Position numbers and translations under genes: made by a program. Positions 1-11,830 of a DNA stretch of 64,000 nucleotides are shown piece by piece; positions within the stretch are counted from its first letter, which is position 1; every line of letters begins with the position of its first letter. The stretch comes from Tricholoma matsutake (lineage: Eukaryota; Basidiomycota; Agaricomycetes; Agaricales; Tricholomataceae), in assembly GCA_026075535.2 (NCBI GenBank), contig AP026546.1:1860001-1924000 (forward strand). Direction: 5' to 3'. Under the pieces are notes generated by a model. The model was not told where the DNA came from and ran no database searches. It saw nothing but the letters and a program-made list of their open reading frames with translations.

Positions 1-1939
1 TTCAGATTCATGGAGCATGTCATATCCTTCGATAAAAGTCATCACAACCATATACCATCCACCAGGCATACTCTCGAATCCCAGGAGCTTCGGGGCAGCA
101 TTAATCGAAGCACAATATTCATGCACCTCCTTTGAATACTGACAAACAAATTTGACACAAAGGTCAGAGCTGCCATCGCACAGCTTCGCGCGAAAAATGA
201 GCTTGTTGTTGTCCAAGTGAGAGTGATAAACAAAGCTTTGTTTCTTCGAATCCACAAGTGATGTGAAAGATGTCGGATATGGAAACAGTTGCATGGGCTG
301 GGGTTGTGATTGGTTTGGAGGAGAAGGTGGGTTACGGGTGTGATATTCGTCCTCGTAAAAACGCTTGATACAATTTATGGCTCTCGTAGATGCTCCCAGT
401 TGTCGCGCAGCCATCATCTTCAACCTTGTATCCAAAAAGTGGAAATGAAATGGTAGAACTGAGAGGATCTGTAGATTAGGGCGATTGTTCCAAGCTCCAC
501 CGGCGAAACATAGGTAGGGGCCTGGCATATAATTCGAGCTTAGTAAACAAGGAGTCAAGGACAGCTGAGGGGAACGAACCAAAAATGAGCATAATCAGAC
601 ACGGCAGCAAGGATTGCGAGTATTTAGGAGCCAGTTTCCGGGTAAACTCTAGATAATATAGCGCGGCTTGCAGGTATGGTTCAGCACCTGACCATCCCAC
701 ATCGTTCTTGAATTCCGCGAGAAGCGTGACGAATCGTCCCGAGGTCATATCTCCATCCGTTTCGAAACTGCCGATCTTGGTTGGTCGGAGGTATATCCCG
801 TACGATTCGAAGACATCGCGGATAGCTTTTGCGCGGGATTTTTCGTCTGCGTAAATGTGGGACATGGCTGTTTGCAACTTGAGCACGACATCGTGGTCCA
901 TTTTATTTGGCACCTAGTTATCGCAGTCATCAATGAATTCGCCGAATACGGGGTGGAGAAGCGTGACTGGTATTACATCACTGGCTGAGGAAGGGCGATT
1001 GCACACTATTGCCTGTGTATCACGATGTTGACAGCTGGAAAAGTCCGCTGTTTGCCCACCGGCGGAAGGGGACTTGTGAGGGGAGTTATTCAAGAATGTG
1101 GACCATAGACCTTCTACCGTCGAAGTGCCGGCAGGAGTGTTGTACGAAGATGGAGGGACTCTATGCAATCGTTGAACTAGCATCGAATGAATACCCATGA
1201 TCATTAACACTGGGGTAAAGCACGTACCAGGAGGCGCATAAATGACGATATGGAGGGTGTTGACGGCAGGAGTGCCGTTTGAAAATACATCCGACAATAT
1301 TTCTGTCGGACGTAAAGTCCTTTCGCGGGGACGCTCTCCAAGTTTCTCTGAAAGATCATCATCGATTTCAATGGAAACGTTCCATAGATCGAGTTTGTCA
1401 GCATCGGTGGAATAGAATGCAGACTTCTTCTCATCTTTGATGACCTTCCTTAGCACCGAGACATTCTCGTTGCTATCGATCTTTACGGAAAATACGCGTG
1501 AGGGATCGTCGCCAAGCACCAGGCAATTGAGCTGGAATAATGGGGGCCCATCAGATGCTTGCCAAAATCCTGTGTTAGGTAACATATAAAACAAACAGAA
1601 CTAGCAATGCTCACCCGCCTTGACGATCACATGTAGTGTTTCCTCTTCCAGACTCCCAAACACAGAACTGAGCTTCTTCGCGCCTCTCAATGAATCCTCA
1701 TTTGCCACTATCCAGTTCAGTTTCGTTTGGAAATCCCGTTTGTCTCCGTCCGTTGGAACGTTGTTGGCGTTCCATAGATCGAGTTTGTCGGCATCGATAG
1801 AATCGAATGTGGACTTCTTCTCATCTTTGATGGCCTTCCTTAGCATAGAGACCTTCTTGGTTTTATCAATATCTACAGAAAATATGCGAGAGGGATCGTC
1901 ACCGAAGACGCAACAATTAAGGCTGATGATCGTTGACAT
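1..1939 (-). CDS. Crinkler-like (CRN) protein with duplicated head domain, nuclease-like and kinase-like segments; 3' end outside window
   Basis: Start chosen at ATG 1939 because the product then begins MSTIISLNCCVFGDD, the usual opening of fungal Crinkler N-domains; the frame stays open to an ATG at 2086. The first ubiquitin-like CRN domain (1939-1615, with DKLDLWN) is followed by a 45-bp intron (1570-1614) and a second, clearly homologous CRN domain (about 1540-1220, again DKLDLWN). The section 1220-914 needs at least one more intron that I could not place. Next comes LLAEFKNDVGWSGAEPYLQA (about 740-680), an ExK-type nuclease-like stretch, then a 58-bp intron (522-579) joining IFG to PYLCFAGGAWNN. 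From 300 to 1 the frame reads as a kinase N-lobe with candidate lysine in DLCVKFV and ending GGWYMVVMTFIEGY. CRN proteins are known as secreted or self-nonself effectors in oomycetes and fungi; the role here is inference. No signal peptide is obvious. Confidence 0.8.
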
Positions 1940-2597
1940 TAGAAGTGGATCGAGTGGCACTAAGTCTACAGTGCGAGAAATCAAACAATTGAATGCCACG
2001 TGATGAGAAATCGGGCCATCCAATAGCAAGAGCGCTTCTGTAGGCGCGGTAATCGTGCTTGTGGTCTCGCACATCGGGAGGGACAAGTTTTCAGGTTGAC
2101 TGAAAACTTTGCCGAAGGCATAAGTTTCTGTAGAAATTTAAGTAATGCTGAAAATAATAATTGAAATAAAGACTTCGGTGGGACCAAAATCAGTACTAAA
2201 ATATTGAGTTCATGAACCAGTTTCAGACATTCTCAATATCTATGTTCCCAACTTTGATAGGCCTGAGGGACTTGGGAACAGTGAAAATCAAGAATTTTGC
2301 ATGTGTAGTACTCAAGATACAACTTCCAGTTGTCATAATTTCACGATCAGCTCCTTCAGAACTTATGTAAGAGGGTAAAAATCACCAAACCATTTTTCTA
2401 ACCTACTGGGACATGTTCCAAGACTAACTGTCAGAAAAGCCCAATTTTTGAGAGCCTCATTCATGCAGAAACTCATAAAACCTATATTTTTCAGTATCTA
2501 TATAAAATAGAACAATTTTGTATGTGAGTGTCTCACCTACAGAATAGGGAGCTTGCTTTATCCCAGTCTTTCACTCAATGCTTATTAAAGTACATAT
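1940..2597. other. Intergenic, no gene seen
   Basis: AT-rich sequence upstream of the Crinkler-like gene. It presumably holds that gene's promoter, but no clear TATA box or other element can be defended. No coding similarity on either strand. Confidence 0.4.
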
Positions 2598-2981
2598 TTA
2601 TTTATTGAATACATATTCCCCAAGATCCATCCCATGTGTATCTAAAGTGAATCCTAATGCTTGCCACCTTGTATTATCCTCTCTCAGCATCTTCATTGGC
2701 TCTGTTTCTTCACCACGCTGTAGGTGTTGGATTCCAAAGGGGACACAAAAGGCTAGACCCTCCAATTTTTTGACCTGGGAAATTGCAACAAATGACAGCC
2801 CAGATGAAAAGTCCTTTGGTCCAAGGTCAATTACAGCATGTTCTAATGTGAGGCCCTGACTCTTGTGTATGGTGATTGCCCATGCTAAAGTCAGTGGAAG
2901 CTGTTCACAAGAAAGCTGGTTTCCAGACCAATCTTCCCATCGGGCAACAACTGGAGAGATAGGAACCCATGATGGATCAAC
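2598..2981 (-). pseudogene. Helitron-type Pif1-like helicase, C-terminal fragment
   Basis: Reading the minus strand from about 2981 to a TAA at 2598-2600 gives VDPSWVPISPV, then LPLTLAWAITIHKSQGLTLE, AVIDLGPKDFSSGLSFVAIS and MKMLREDNTRW. TIHKSQGLTL followed by a GLSFVAISQV-like motif is the hallmark of the C-terminal part of Pif1/RRM3-family DNA helicases, which in fungi at this abundance come mostly from Helitron Rep-helicase proteins. Upstream, about 3060-3110 reads FCSHLVFEAPGY, perhaps a preceding exon, but an in-frame TGA lies before VDPSW, so this copy is a dead fragment. No Rep domain or Helitron 3' end was found nearby. Confidence 0.8.
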
Positions 2982-3464
2982 CCCATGTCAGCCTGGTGTC
3001 TGAGGACCTGGTATGTTTATCAGACAATGTTTGGATGTGGAGAGAAACATACATACCTGAATAACCTGGGGCTTCAAAAACCAAATGACTACAAAACCAG
3101 TAACCCTTACCAATCATCTGCATTTTGGATTGGTAGCATAACAAAGGGGAGCAAGCTCCCCAATCATTTGGAATTTTTTTTGGTGGTCAAAATTGGCCAT
3201 TTAACCAACTGGTGTACTATGAAAACAATGTGAATAACAGAATTGCAAACATTGCATACAAGGAAGTGTTGAATGGAGTTCTGTAGTAAAGGTGAGTAAC
3301 CAAAACCATTTAGAAGAACTGAAAACTAAGAGAGGTATTAATATAGATTTCAATTTAGAATTAGACTAAGATTTAGAGATAGATTTTGAAATGTACTTGG
3401 ATTGAATAAAGGGATTGAAAAGTTTCATTCAAGAAGACTTGAGGGCAGGCTTTTAAAATAACAA

Positions 3465-3735
3465 GTCAGCAACAAGTAAATGCAAGTTTCTAATGAAGTC
3501 AATAACAATTCATTGTGAAGTTAGTAATGAGTCAATACAAGGTTTGTAATGAGGTCAATAACAGAAGTCACTAACAAGTCCATAATAATTTGTAATGAAG
3601 TTAGTCACAAGTCAATAAAAATTTGTAATGAAGTTAGTAGTAACACTCAATACAAGGTTGTAATGAAGTTAGTAGTAACACTCAATACAAGGTTGTAATG
3701 AAGTCAATAACAACTTATAATGAAGTCTTCAGTTA
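3465..3735. repeat. AT-rich degenerate tandem repeat
   Basis: Repeated variants of TTTGTAATGAAGTTAGTA alternating with CAAGTCAATAACAA. The last two full units (about 3640-3700) are nearly identical: GTAGTAACACTCAATACAAG occurs twice. Unit length drifts between about 25 and 40 bp. Confidence 0.75.
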
Positions 3736-3757
3736 AACCATTAATTACTTTTCTGCA

Positions 3758-4860
3758 TTAGAATAAAGAACCTACATGCTGCATATGCCAAATCATCTTG
3801 TTCTCTGATGCCTGAACCTATAATGAAAATGGTAAGGCCATAAAACAAATTTTCATGGTCACTTACATGGGATGTGGATGGTGTCATTGCGAAAGGACCT
3901 TCACCAGCAGAGGTTCCCTCAGGAGCATGGGACTTGGTTAGGGGATGGATTTTGGGAGGTGCAGGCTAGAATATATAATTTACCAGGTAAAAATGGAAAA
4001 TTGAGTTAGTACTTACTTTAGTAACCTTTGTAGTGATCAGTTTTCGGATCTCCCCATTGTCCTTATGGTTTTTCGATTGAGAAGCATCCTCCATATTTTG
4101 CAGTGCTCGCTAAAAAGATAAAATTTATATCAATTCTGGGCATTGTAAAAAATGTATGAGATGCATACCTTATTGATAAGAGGGTCCTCATCACTACTTT
4201 CATCCTCCTCCACTACAGGTTCTCTCTGTGTCTGATGAAAAATTAACCTTAAACCCAAAAGGCAAAATTAACTAGCTTTAGCAACTTACAGCAAATTCTG
4301 GCAAAGTAGCCAAACCTTGAGTTTTGTATGGAGGAGGGGGGAGTGCCATCTTTTCAGAAAAGCAGATGAGTAGCCATCAAAATGAGGATTTGAAACATGA
4401 GAAAAGAGTAAATGGCTTACATCTGTCATTTTTTCCCTGTGAATTACAGGAGGTGATGCAATCTGTAGGGTCAGTAAAAATAAAGTGAGAGATAAAACAG
4501 AGGAAAAGTCACCAAGGCTTACATGGACTGTGTTTTTATACCCTGCTTTTTTATCTATACTGGCATTCATAGCAAAAGTTTGCCCAAGAGCCTCAGCCAA
4601 ACTTGCATGAACAGGTGTAGAACTCTGGACAGGAATTATTCTGAGAGGTGCGAGAAAGCAGATGAAGGGGGGAAAGTTGGGGGACAGAATGAATTTGTTG
4701 AAATGTGTTCTGAAATTGTCAGGCATTGCCTAGCGATGCACATCAAATGTCCATCAACATTCATCCAAATCATTCACATGTCAAGCTGAGTTAGAATACC
4801 TTACTGATATCAATCCAATCCTTTCCATCTTTTCCCACTCTTTCTTTCTTTCCCCCCCCC
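3758..4860 (-). CDS. Unknown multi-exon gene; eight small exons joined by phase-0 introns
   Basis: I do not recognise the product. On the minus strand the following exons connect in one frame: about 4860-4800 (ends DGKDWIDISK), 4624-4523 (34 codons), 4462-4421 (14), 4349-4290 (20), 4231-4169 (21), 4109-4017 (31), 3965-3867 (33), 3817-3758 (19 codons plus TAA). Each internal exon is preceded by a pyrimidine-rich tract and AG, and followed by GTAAG or GTATG. Introns are 49-71 bp, except the first (about 175 bp, less certain). Every junction falls between codons, so any internal exon could be skipped or duplicated without a frame change. The protein is hydrophilic, with an acidic stretch EEDESSDEDPL and a Pro/Thr-rich part; no signal peptide or membrane segment. 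The 5' limit is unclear because exon 1 runs into a poly-G tract and the minisatellite at 4885-5115. Confidence 0.62.
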
Positions 4861-4884
4861 GTCTTGTTGTCTGGGTCATTCCCC

Positions 4885-5115
4885 ACTCTCCAGCTGTTCC
4901 CCTCTCCAGTTGTTCCTCCTTTCTGGTTGGTCCCCCTCTGTGGTTGTCCTCCCATCTCTAGTTGCTCCCCCTCTCCGGTTGTTCCCCCTCTGTGGTTGTC
5001 CTCCCCTCTCTAGTTGTTCTCCCTTCTGTGGTTGTTCCCCCTTCTGTGGTGGTTCTCCCCTCTCTAGTTGCTCCCCCCTCTCTGGTTGCTCCCCTCTCTC
5101 TGGTTGTTCCTCCCT
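4885..5115. repeat. GC-rich minisatellite
   Basis: About a dozen imperfect copies of an 18-21 bp unit of the form CTCTCTGGTTGTTCCCCCT or CTGTGGTTGTCCTCCC. On the minus strand it would read as repeats of EQPERG or EQLERG. It lies just upstream of the microexon gene. Confidence 0.85.
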
Positions 5116-8100
5116 ACATTCATTCATTTATTTAGTGTACCTCTACATGTTTTACATGCAATAAATCATTTTATTTGTAACCCACCCTGGAAACGGGATG
5201 TGTGGCTTGGGTTTCCATGAATGCCCTTGTGCTTCATGGCAGATGACTGGATGCTTCTGAACCTTGCATTGAGGATTGGGGAATGGGATTTTGGCACAGT
5301 TGGACCGCCTCGGCGGGCATAGAGGTTTCATTGCTTCAGCCATGTTACCAGGGTCCTTCCTCGTGTGACCCCACTGTGCCTTAACACCTTTCTCAATTTT
5401 TGATTGCTTGGGGAGTGGACTATTCAACAGTCTGTCATGTTATGTCCTTGGGTTACATGTTTCTCACCCCACCCACCCTGTATGTTGGTGCTGGCCCTGT
5501 CCAGCCTATCTATGTAATTATTATTCTTTGAATGAATAATTTCTCTAGCTTGTCTATGTAATGTTAATGAGTTGTTGAGGTGCTGTCTTCTCGTAATAGG
5601 TATATTGGCCATGTCAGTTTTCATGATCCTGTGTTGGAAAATGTGTGACTGTAGGGGGGGGGGGAGTTGCAGATCATGATATAATATCAGTCATTACTTA
5701 GAATGAACAGGAAACTATTAACACTGTAATTGGGTTAATATACTAAGCTCATTATTAATTCTACTTATCCATCAAATTCTTTCTTGTATGTAATCTAATA
5801 CTAAATAACTAGTTCTCATGCATTGTAAAATAAATGGGGCTTGTAGACATGTTACTTTTGAGCCCTGAGCAAACAGAGCAGGCTTTTGCCCAGATATCCT
5901 CTGTGTTGATGATGTACCATATCAGTAAAGGTGTCAAGTCATCAAAGGGACAAACCAACTTGACACCTGGCTTGAAAACTGGATGAGTGATAGGAATGAA
6001 TTTATTCTGTGGAAGACCAAATTTCCAGCAGTATTGGTATTTTTCAAAATGGAACTGTTGTTTCAGCTCTGATAACTGATATCCAGCCAAGCACTTAATA
6101 TTGAAATTCCAAACATACCTCAGCAATGTGTAATGTTACTGTAGGGACACAACCCTTCATGTCACAAGATGCTAATGACTTTAGGGCATGTTTTTTGGAC
6201 TTAGAAAAAAAAAAAAAAGTGATTCATCCACACAAAGCTGGCCCATGGAGAAGGACCCATGACCATGGGAGCTTATTAAGCACAGGAGGGGGGTGTACTT
6301 GACCACTTCTCCAGGGTGCAAGTTGAACAGAGATGATCCATTAGCTCAAAAAAAAGTTCCCACACTAGGCTAGCCTAGTGAAAAAGTAAGATAGATAGGG
6401 CTACGCTGACTTGGACACACTGACTTGATGAAGTCAGAAGCAGAATCTATTCCACCTACCCTTCCAACTCACCCTGTGTTCCTGGATCCCACCCAAGTGA
6501 GAATGATCATTATATGCTTACTGCTCCTTTTTATTGCTTTTGTTATTGCTGGAGCAATCTCAGGTGCATCGTGACCATACTATATGAAGAGTCATACTGC
6601 AGGCAGTGGATCTGAACATGTACAGTACAATTCTTTTTGTACTTGATAATAACATCTTGTTGATGACATCACTCAATCGATGGAAATCATTGGGCAGACA
6701 AAAGAGAATGACAAGCGAGGATTGATAACAGATGGACTTATATTGAAAACCAAGGGTTTCCCCCTCGCAAGGCTGTCTCCATGTCACCTGAGAGAATGGA
6801 AGGAGATGTCTATGATGTGCAGAGATCAAATGTAAACTGCAGCACACATCGGCCAAAAGGGTGCAGGGGGATATGAATATCAAACGTGCCTTGTATAGGT
6901 GACTTGCATGAATCGTGGTTGACAGAGTTTCCCTATCAAGCGACACAAAGGTTTGAACCACAAGAGAACTGGTTGGTGGCTAGTCATGCAACATCAGTGA
7001 AAATTCGCAATCAACCAAAAACATACAGCTCATCATATGCACCAGGTACCTGCTTACACTGAAGGTAGGTATGGTCATATTATCTGAACTATATTTGGTA
7101 ATTACATTTATCAATGACAACACCATGAGTGTAAATCTTTGGGAAAGAAGCCGGTTGGATCAGGGGTCTCCTCATTCCTAAAAGCATTGAAAGCATGGGC
7201 ATATCCAACAAGTGAACAATGTGAAGGAAAACGTAGAAAGACAAACAGCTTGAAGCACAAGGTCATCATGTTTCATGTTCGCTCCTGATAGCTATGTATC
7301 AATGTTTGCAGAGAAATCAATGCAAAAGTAGGGTTTGTCCCCCACACCAGCTGGAGACAAGATGTGAGAGGAACAATGAAGGTGTCATGCAACGGACAGG
7401 AATGTGTGAGTGAAATTAGAAAGTTATTGATACATAGATGTTAGTACCTCAGGCTGTAACATGGCACCATTCAAAGCCCAGCAGATTGTCTGGGTGTAAA
7501 ACAAACTTCTCCCCGGAGAACAACGACATGGATCCGTTCACTGCGTTCTACTCCTGAGATGAAAGGCGATGTTGTGTGATGAGCTCTCAGAATGCTTTCG
7601 ATTGAGGATTGGCCAAGGGTTGAAATCTGCCCCAGTTCTTATGGTTCTGATCCCTCCTGGAATTGAGTGTATGTTGATATAACCAGATAGACATTATAAT
7701 CAGTAAACAGGCTGGACACACTTGCTCATTTGAAAAAGTATCATATACATAGGGGTATTCTGCCCACAGTTAACTTGAACCTAATACTGCCATATTATGG
7801 TTGATGGAAATATAATAATATACAAAATTAAATATAATGTTCCAGTAGTGTAGTAAACAATGCAGCAATGAGAATCCTAGAGTGTTTTTCATTTTTGTTT
7901 ATTTGAATAATGTGAGGGGGGACGATACAAATGTTGGGGATTTTCATTGAGATAACATAACTAACTGCCCTCGCACACAGTGAGGGACTACAAAATAACA
8001 AATGATAGAAAACAAAAAAACCTCCCTTGCAAAAAATGTGAGTTATTCGCACTGCTCATTTCCCCTCATTGTTTGTTGTTCATTCTGCTTCGTTCATTGT

Positions 8101-8139
8101 TGTTGTTGTCCCCATCCTCCACATCGTTGCCTGGTCCCT
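5116..8139. other. No supportable gene
   Basis: Short unrelated ORFs only. The longest are 105 codons (5809-6126, minus) and 133 codons (6560-6961, minus), both with composition expected of non-coding AT-rich DNA and no motif I can name. A poly-A run lies near 6205. I see no LTR, terminal inverted repeat or RNA gene here; old, unrecognisable transposon sequence is likely. Confidence 0.4.
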
Positions 8140-8142
8140 GTC

Positions 8143-8478
8143 CTAGTTTTGGTAGTCATCGGCCTCATCATTTTGGTGGCACTTGTCGCCCTGTGTCATA
8201 ACCATCCCCGTCATTGTGGGGTCTGTTGAGCCACTCATTCTGGCCTTGCCACCCTGGTCATCCCTGGTTATCCCCTGGTCATCCCTGGTTATCCCCTGGT
8301 CATTGCTCGGTTTCCTTTTCCTTGTGTTGTTGTTGTTGTCATCCATAGCAACTGCAGTCCACCCTGTGAGCAGTAGCTCATAGCAGTGGGGATGGGTGCT
8401 GGGTCTGCGTTGTTGTCGTGCTCCTCCCTGCATTTCCTGGTCCTCATTCTTCCTATCATTCCCATCATCATCGTCCAT
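8143..8478 (-). pseudogene. Dispersed acidic/Asn-rich gene family, copy A
   Basis: The minus-strand frame opens with an Asp run, contains HPHCYELLLTGW followed by DDNNNN, and ends in an acidic tail. The DNA CCACTGCTATGAGCTACTGC and the GTTGTTGTTGTTGTC stretch that precedes it on the plus strand recur near 25900-25985, and a related version lies near 27840. An internal 21-bp unit (TCCCTGGTTATCCCCTGG core) is repeated at about 8260-8305. No upstream exons could be joined, so this copy is probably truncated. Function unknown. Confidence 0.5.
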
Positions 8479-10504
8479 GTCATTGAAAGATCATGAGATG
8501 AAATATAAACACATCCTATACAAGAAAGACTCCAAGTGAACATCTTGTTAATTTGTTCACTATGAGAAGGTATGCACATTAGCCAATCCACAATAAAATC
8601 GGCTGGCCTAGAACATAGAAAATTCAACGCTGTGGCAAGGGACATAAGGCAACATAAAATGTATGCTTACTGAGAACAGGGAGGCCTTGTATCAGCCTGT
8701 CCACGAAGTGGTAGTGGTGTTTGTAAGGTGCAGTATGTCTGCTCAACTGGACAGTCTGGACTCTGGACCACACCAATCTGGAAGATTGTCAGCAGTGAAC
8801 TCAATTTACAATAAAAGGCCTTGCCGAGTTTGGTGAGATGACATTGTATGGCAGTGTCCTGGGTTTCAATCTGAAATTTGATTGATTAGCGAACAAAAGC
8901 ACAGAAATGTAATGGAGCACTTAAGTTGGCTATCTATCTTTGAAAGAAAGGTTTGATGTGAACTACTAGGAGGGTTTACAACAAATCTATACTATTCAAA
9001 TGCAATACAACTTGTTTAGCGGCTATGAAAATGGAAGTCAGATTCCAAATCAGCAAGTTGTGGAAGTAAAGACAGATGCACCTCAGAGGATAGGTGCATA
9101 TTCTGTCAAACCAAGGTATCTTGTTGCCCAATACCATCCGCCATTGGGATATGCCTCTGGCTGTAACCCTGGATATACATGCAGCGTAAAATGAGAGCAC
9201 CCACCATGGAAAGCATGAACTGTCCAGTGATGGCAATGCATGGCCCGATAAGATCTGTGTGGTGAGTGATGAAGGTCGCAACTTGTAAAAGAATCAACAG
9301 TCAACAAAGGAGCAGAAGAATTGAAGTAGCATACCATATGACCCAAACGTAGCGTCTCAGATCACCAACATGGGCAGTAATCAAAGATGAGATGTTGATG
9401 AATTGCCCGAAGAATGTGTGAGTGCACCAAAAAGGCCATGGCAATGGATTTGAATGCAATTGCGTGGAGGACAGCAACACGGATTGGCATGGTTCTGGAA
9501 GAAAAAGTATAATCAGGGTATCTAGCTACTGATAGTACAAACAATACATACCTTGATAGCGAGCGAAAGTCTTCCTATGCTTTGATGTGGTAGAAGTAAG
9601 AAAACAAGATGACTATGCACCTTTAACATATCATAGCACACTTTCATGTGATTAGAGCACGTTTGAGCACTGCTTATGTTGTTGTCAAAGTCCCACATTC
9701 ATGGAACGGAGAGGTGTCAAATGTGAGAGAACATGTCACTGTCGTCGAATCTTCAGTTGAAGGAGTGTCGGTTGAAGGAGTGTGTAGTGTTAGAAAGAAC
9801 TGGGCTCTCATGCTCTATGAGGCTGCAAACCCAGGTGCGAAAAGGTTGTTGATGCATGGTATCGCATGGAGAACTGAGAGCCACCTACGAGTCGAGATAT
9901 GAGAAACCATTCCACAAAACACTCCACAGATGCTGCCTGACAAGGATAGATTCATTTTACAGCAGGGTTCTGATGAGCGGCTGAGGATGCAAGCAGAAGC
10001 CATCCTTTCTCCAGGTTGCAAGCACAGTGCAGCATCTTGTAGTTAAAATGAACAAATCAATAGATTATAGCTCTGCTTACCAATGCAAGCTGTTGGGAAA
10101 TGTCAAAGAATTGTTCACAGCGTTGATTGCCCACTGAATCTGCTGCAGACATCCTCCAGATTGCTATGAGCCACCACGAAAGGCAAAGTGAAAGCTGAGC
10201 TGGTGACAGGTACCCTGGCACTGGAGGACCCCAAGCAGATAGAAGAGCTGTTGTGCCGGAACAATCAGGTCACTACACTGGTGGAGGCACTGCCGCCAGT
10301 CTGCCCTGAACTCATGCCCAGCATAATTGAGCAAAGTAACAATTACCCAAGTTGGCGAAACAAAACAAATGCAAGGCAAGAACACAACGTCAAAGGCACG
10401 TATAGTCCTCATAATAGAGAACACAAACATATGTTGCAGAGGGTGTGCTGCATAATTGTGGATGACAGGTAGTATAGGGATGGGTTCTAAGGAGAGCATT
10501 ACTA
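8479..10504. other. No supportable gene; weak membrane-protein-like ORFs
   Basis: On the minus strand 9281-9106 reads as a hydrophobic stretch (LIGPCIAITGQFMLSMVGAL) and 9480-9310 as another, which could be remains of a multi-pass transporter with introns. The pieces cannot be joined into a convincing gene and no family motif is complete. The remainder holds only short ORFs. Confidence 0.25.
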
Positions 10505-11830
10505 GACAACCATGTGTTTGGAAGACAAGGCTCGTTCACCTGACATGGGAAGAGAAGGTGAGCCTTGTAAAGGCCTGCGCAAGACTAGGGAAAGGGCATC
10601 CTGAGATGCGGGCTGAACCTATGCAAGACTAGCAAAAGGGAATTTGGCAGCATCCTGAGATGCACAGGTGAAATTGAGCCTCGTTCACTTAGCATGAAAC
10701 ACCCTGAAAAGGTATATAGAGGCCATCACTGTATGAGCCTTGAGAGAGCATGCGAAAGAATAGCAAAAGGGAGTTTGGCAGATACTGAGACACACAAGTG
10801 AAATCGAGCCTCGTTCATTTAGCATGAGGCATCCTGTGTGGCAAACAGAGGGCATCACTATACCCAAGCAGAGGCTTGGCTTGTTCTCCTAACATGGGAA
10901 GAGAAGTTGAGTCTAGCAAAGGACTAGCAAAGGGAATTTGGCAGCATCCTGAGATGCACAAGTGAAATTAAGCCTCATTCATTTAGCATGAAACACCATA
11001 TGGATGGCATCACTAGACAACCATGTGTTCAGAAGGAAAGACTTGCTCATCCAACATGAGAAGGGGAGCTGAGCCTTGCGAGAGCTTATGCAAGATGAGT
11101 GAAAGGGAGATTGGCAGCATTCTAAGACGCATAAGTGAAATTGAGCCTTGTTTATTTAGCAGGAAACACCCTGCAAGGTAGATAGAGGGCATCACCATTG
11201 AGCCTTGCAACAGCTTGCAAAAGACTAGCGAAAGGGAGTTTGGGCCTTAGTGTTGCCACAGCTCGAGCCACATTTTTTGCTATCTTGTCTGCGTCTCAGG
11301 ATGCTGCCAAACAGCTAGTGTTGCCACAGCTCGAGCCGCATTTTTTGCTATCTTGGGAAATAAATTATGTAAAATCACTGAAATATTTGAGGAGCTAGAT
11401 CCCATCAAAAGCTGAGGGGTCTCCTGCCAACTAGAGCCATTTCAAAGCCACCAGAATATCTCAGGAACCACTTCTCTGATCGCTTAGAGTTGGCAGGAGA
11501 CCCCTCAGCTTTTGATGGGATCTAGCTCCTCAAATATTTTAGTGATTTTACATAATTTATTTCCCAAGATAGCAAAAAATGCAGCTTGAGCTGTGGCAAC
11601 ACTAGTTGTTTGGCAGCATCCTGAGACGTGGAAGTGAAATGGAGCCTCATTCATTCAGCATGAAACACCAGGCATCACTAGATGACCGTGTGCTCAGAAG
11701 ACAAGGCTCATTCATCTGAGCCTTGCAAAGGACTAGTGAAAGGGAGGTTGGCAGCATCCTGAGATGCGCAAATGAAATCGAGTCGTTGGTTAGCATGAAA
11801 CACCCTGCAAGGTATCTAGATCTTGCTCAC
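10505..11830 (+). repeat. Left array of a degenerate tandem repeat (direct orientation)
   Basis: At least six partial copies of a unit that runs GAGCCTTGCAAAGG...CAAGACTAG, GAAAGGGAGTTTGGCAGCAT, CCTGAGATGCGCAAGTGAAA, GAGCCTCGTTCATTTAGCAT, GAAACACCCTGCAAGGTA, then GGCATCACTAGACAACCATG. Copies differ by internal deletions, giving spacings of roughly 100-200 bp. The same unit appears in the opposite orientation at 13505-14100. Confidence 0.85.
11251..11630. repeat. Long fold-back (hairpin) element inside the left repeat array
   Basis: The core 11315-11605 begins CTAGTGTTGCCACAGCTCGA and ends with its near-perfect reverse complement. Arms are about 120 bp around a spacer of roughly 55 bp. The inverted symmetry continues into the flanks (CTCAGGATGCTGCCAAACA at about 11295 against TGTTTGGCAGCATCCTGAG at about 11607), and the left arm tip is duplicated directly at 11251-11289. 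Structure is that of a fold-back MITE or a palindrome made by inverted duplication. It has no coding capacity. Confidence 0.85.

Noticed and set aside
4850..5115. Gln/Glu/Arg-Gly repeat protein on the minus strand
   Set aside because: The frame is set by the minisatellite and its end is not linked to any exon.
9083..9346. Possible transporter (MFS-like) exon
   Set aside because: Hydrophobic stretches only; no diagnostic motif, and neighbouring pieces could not be joined by splice sites.
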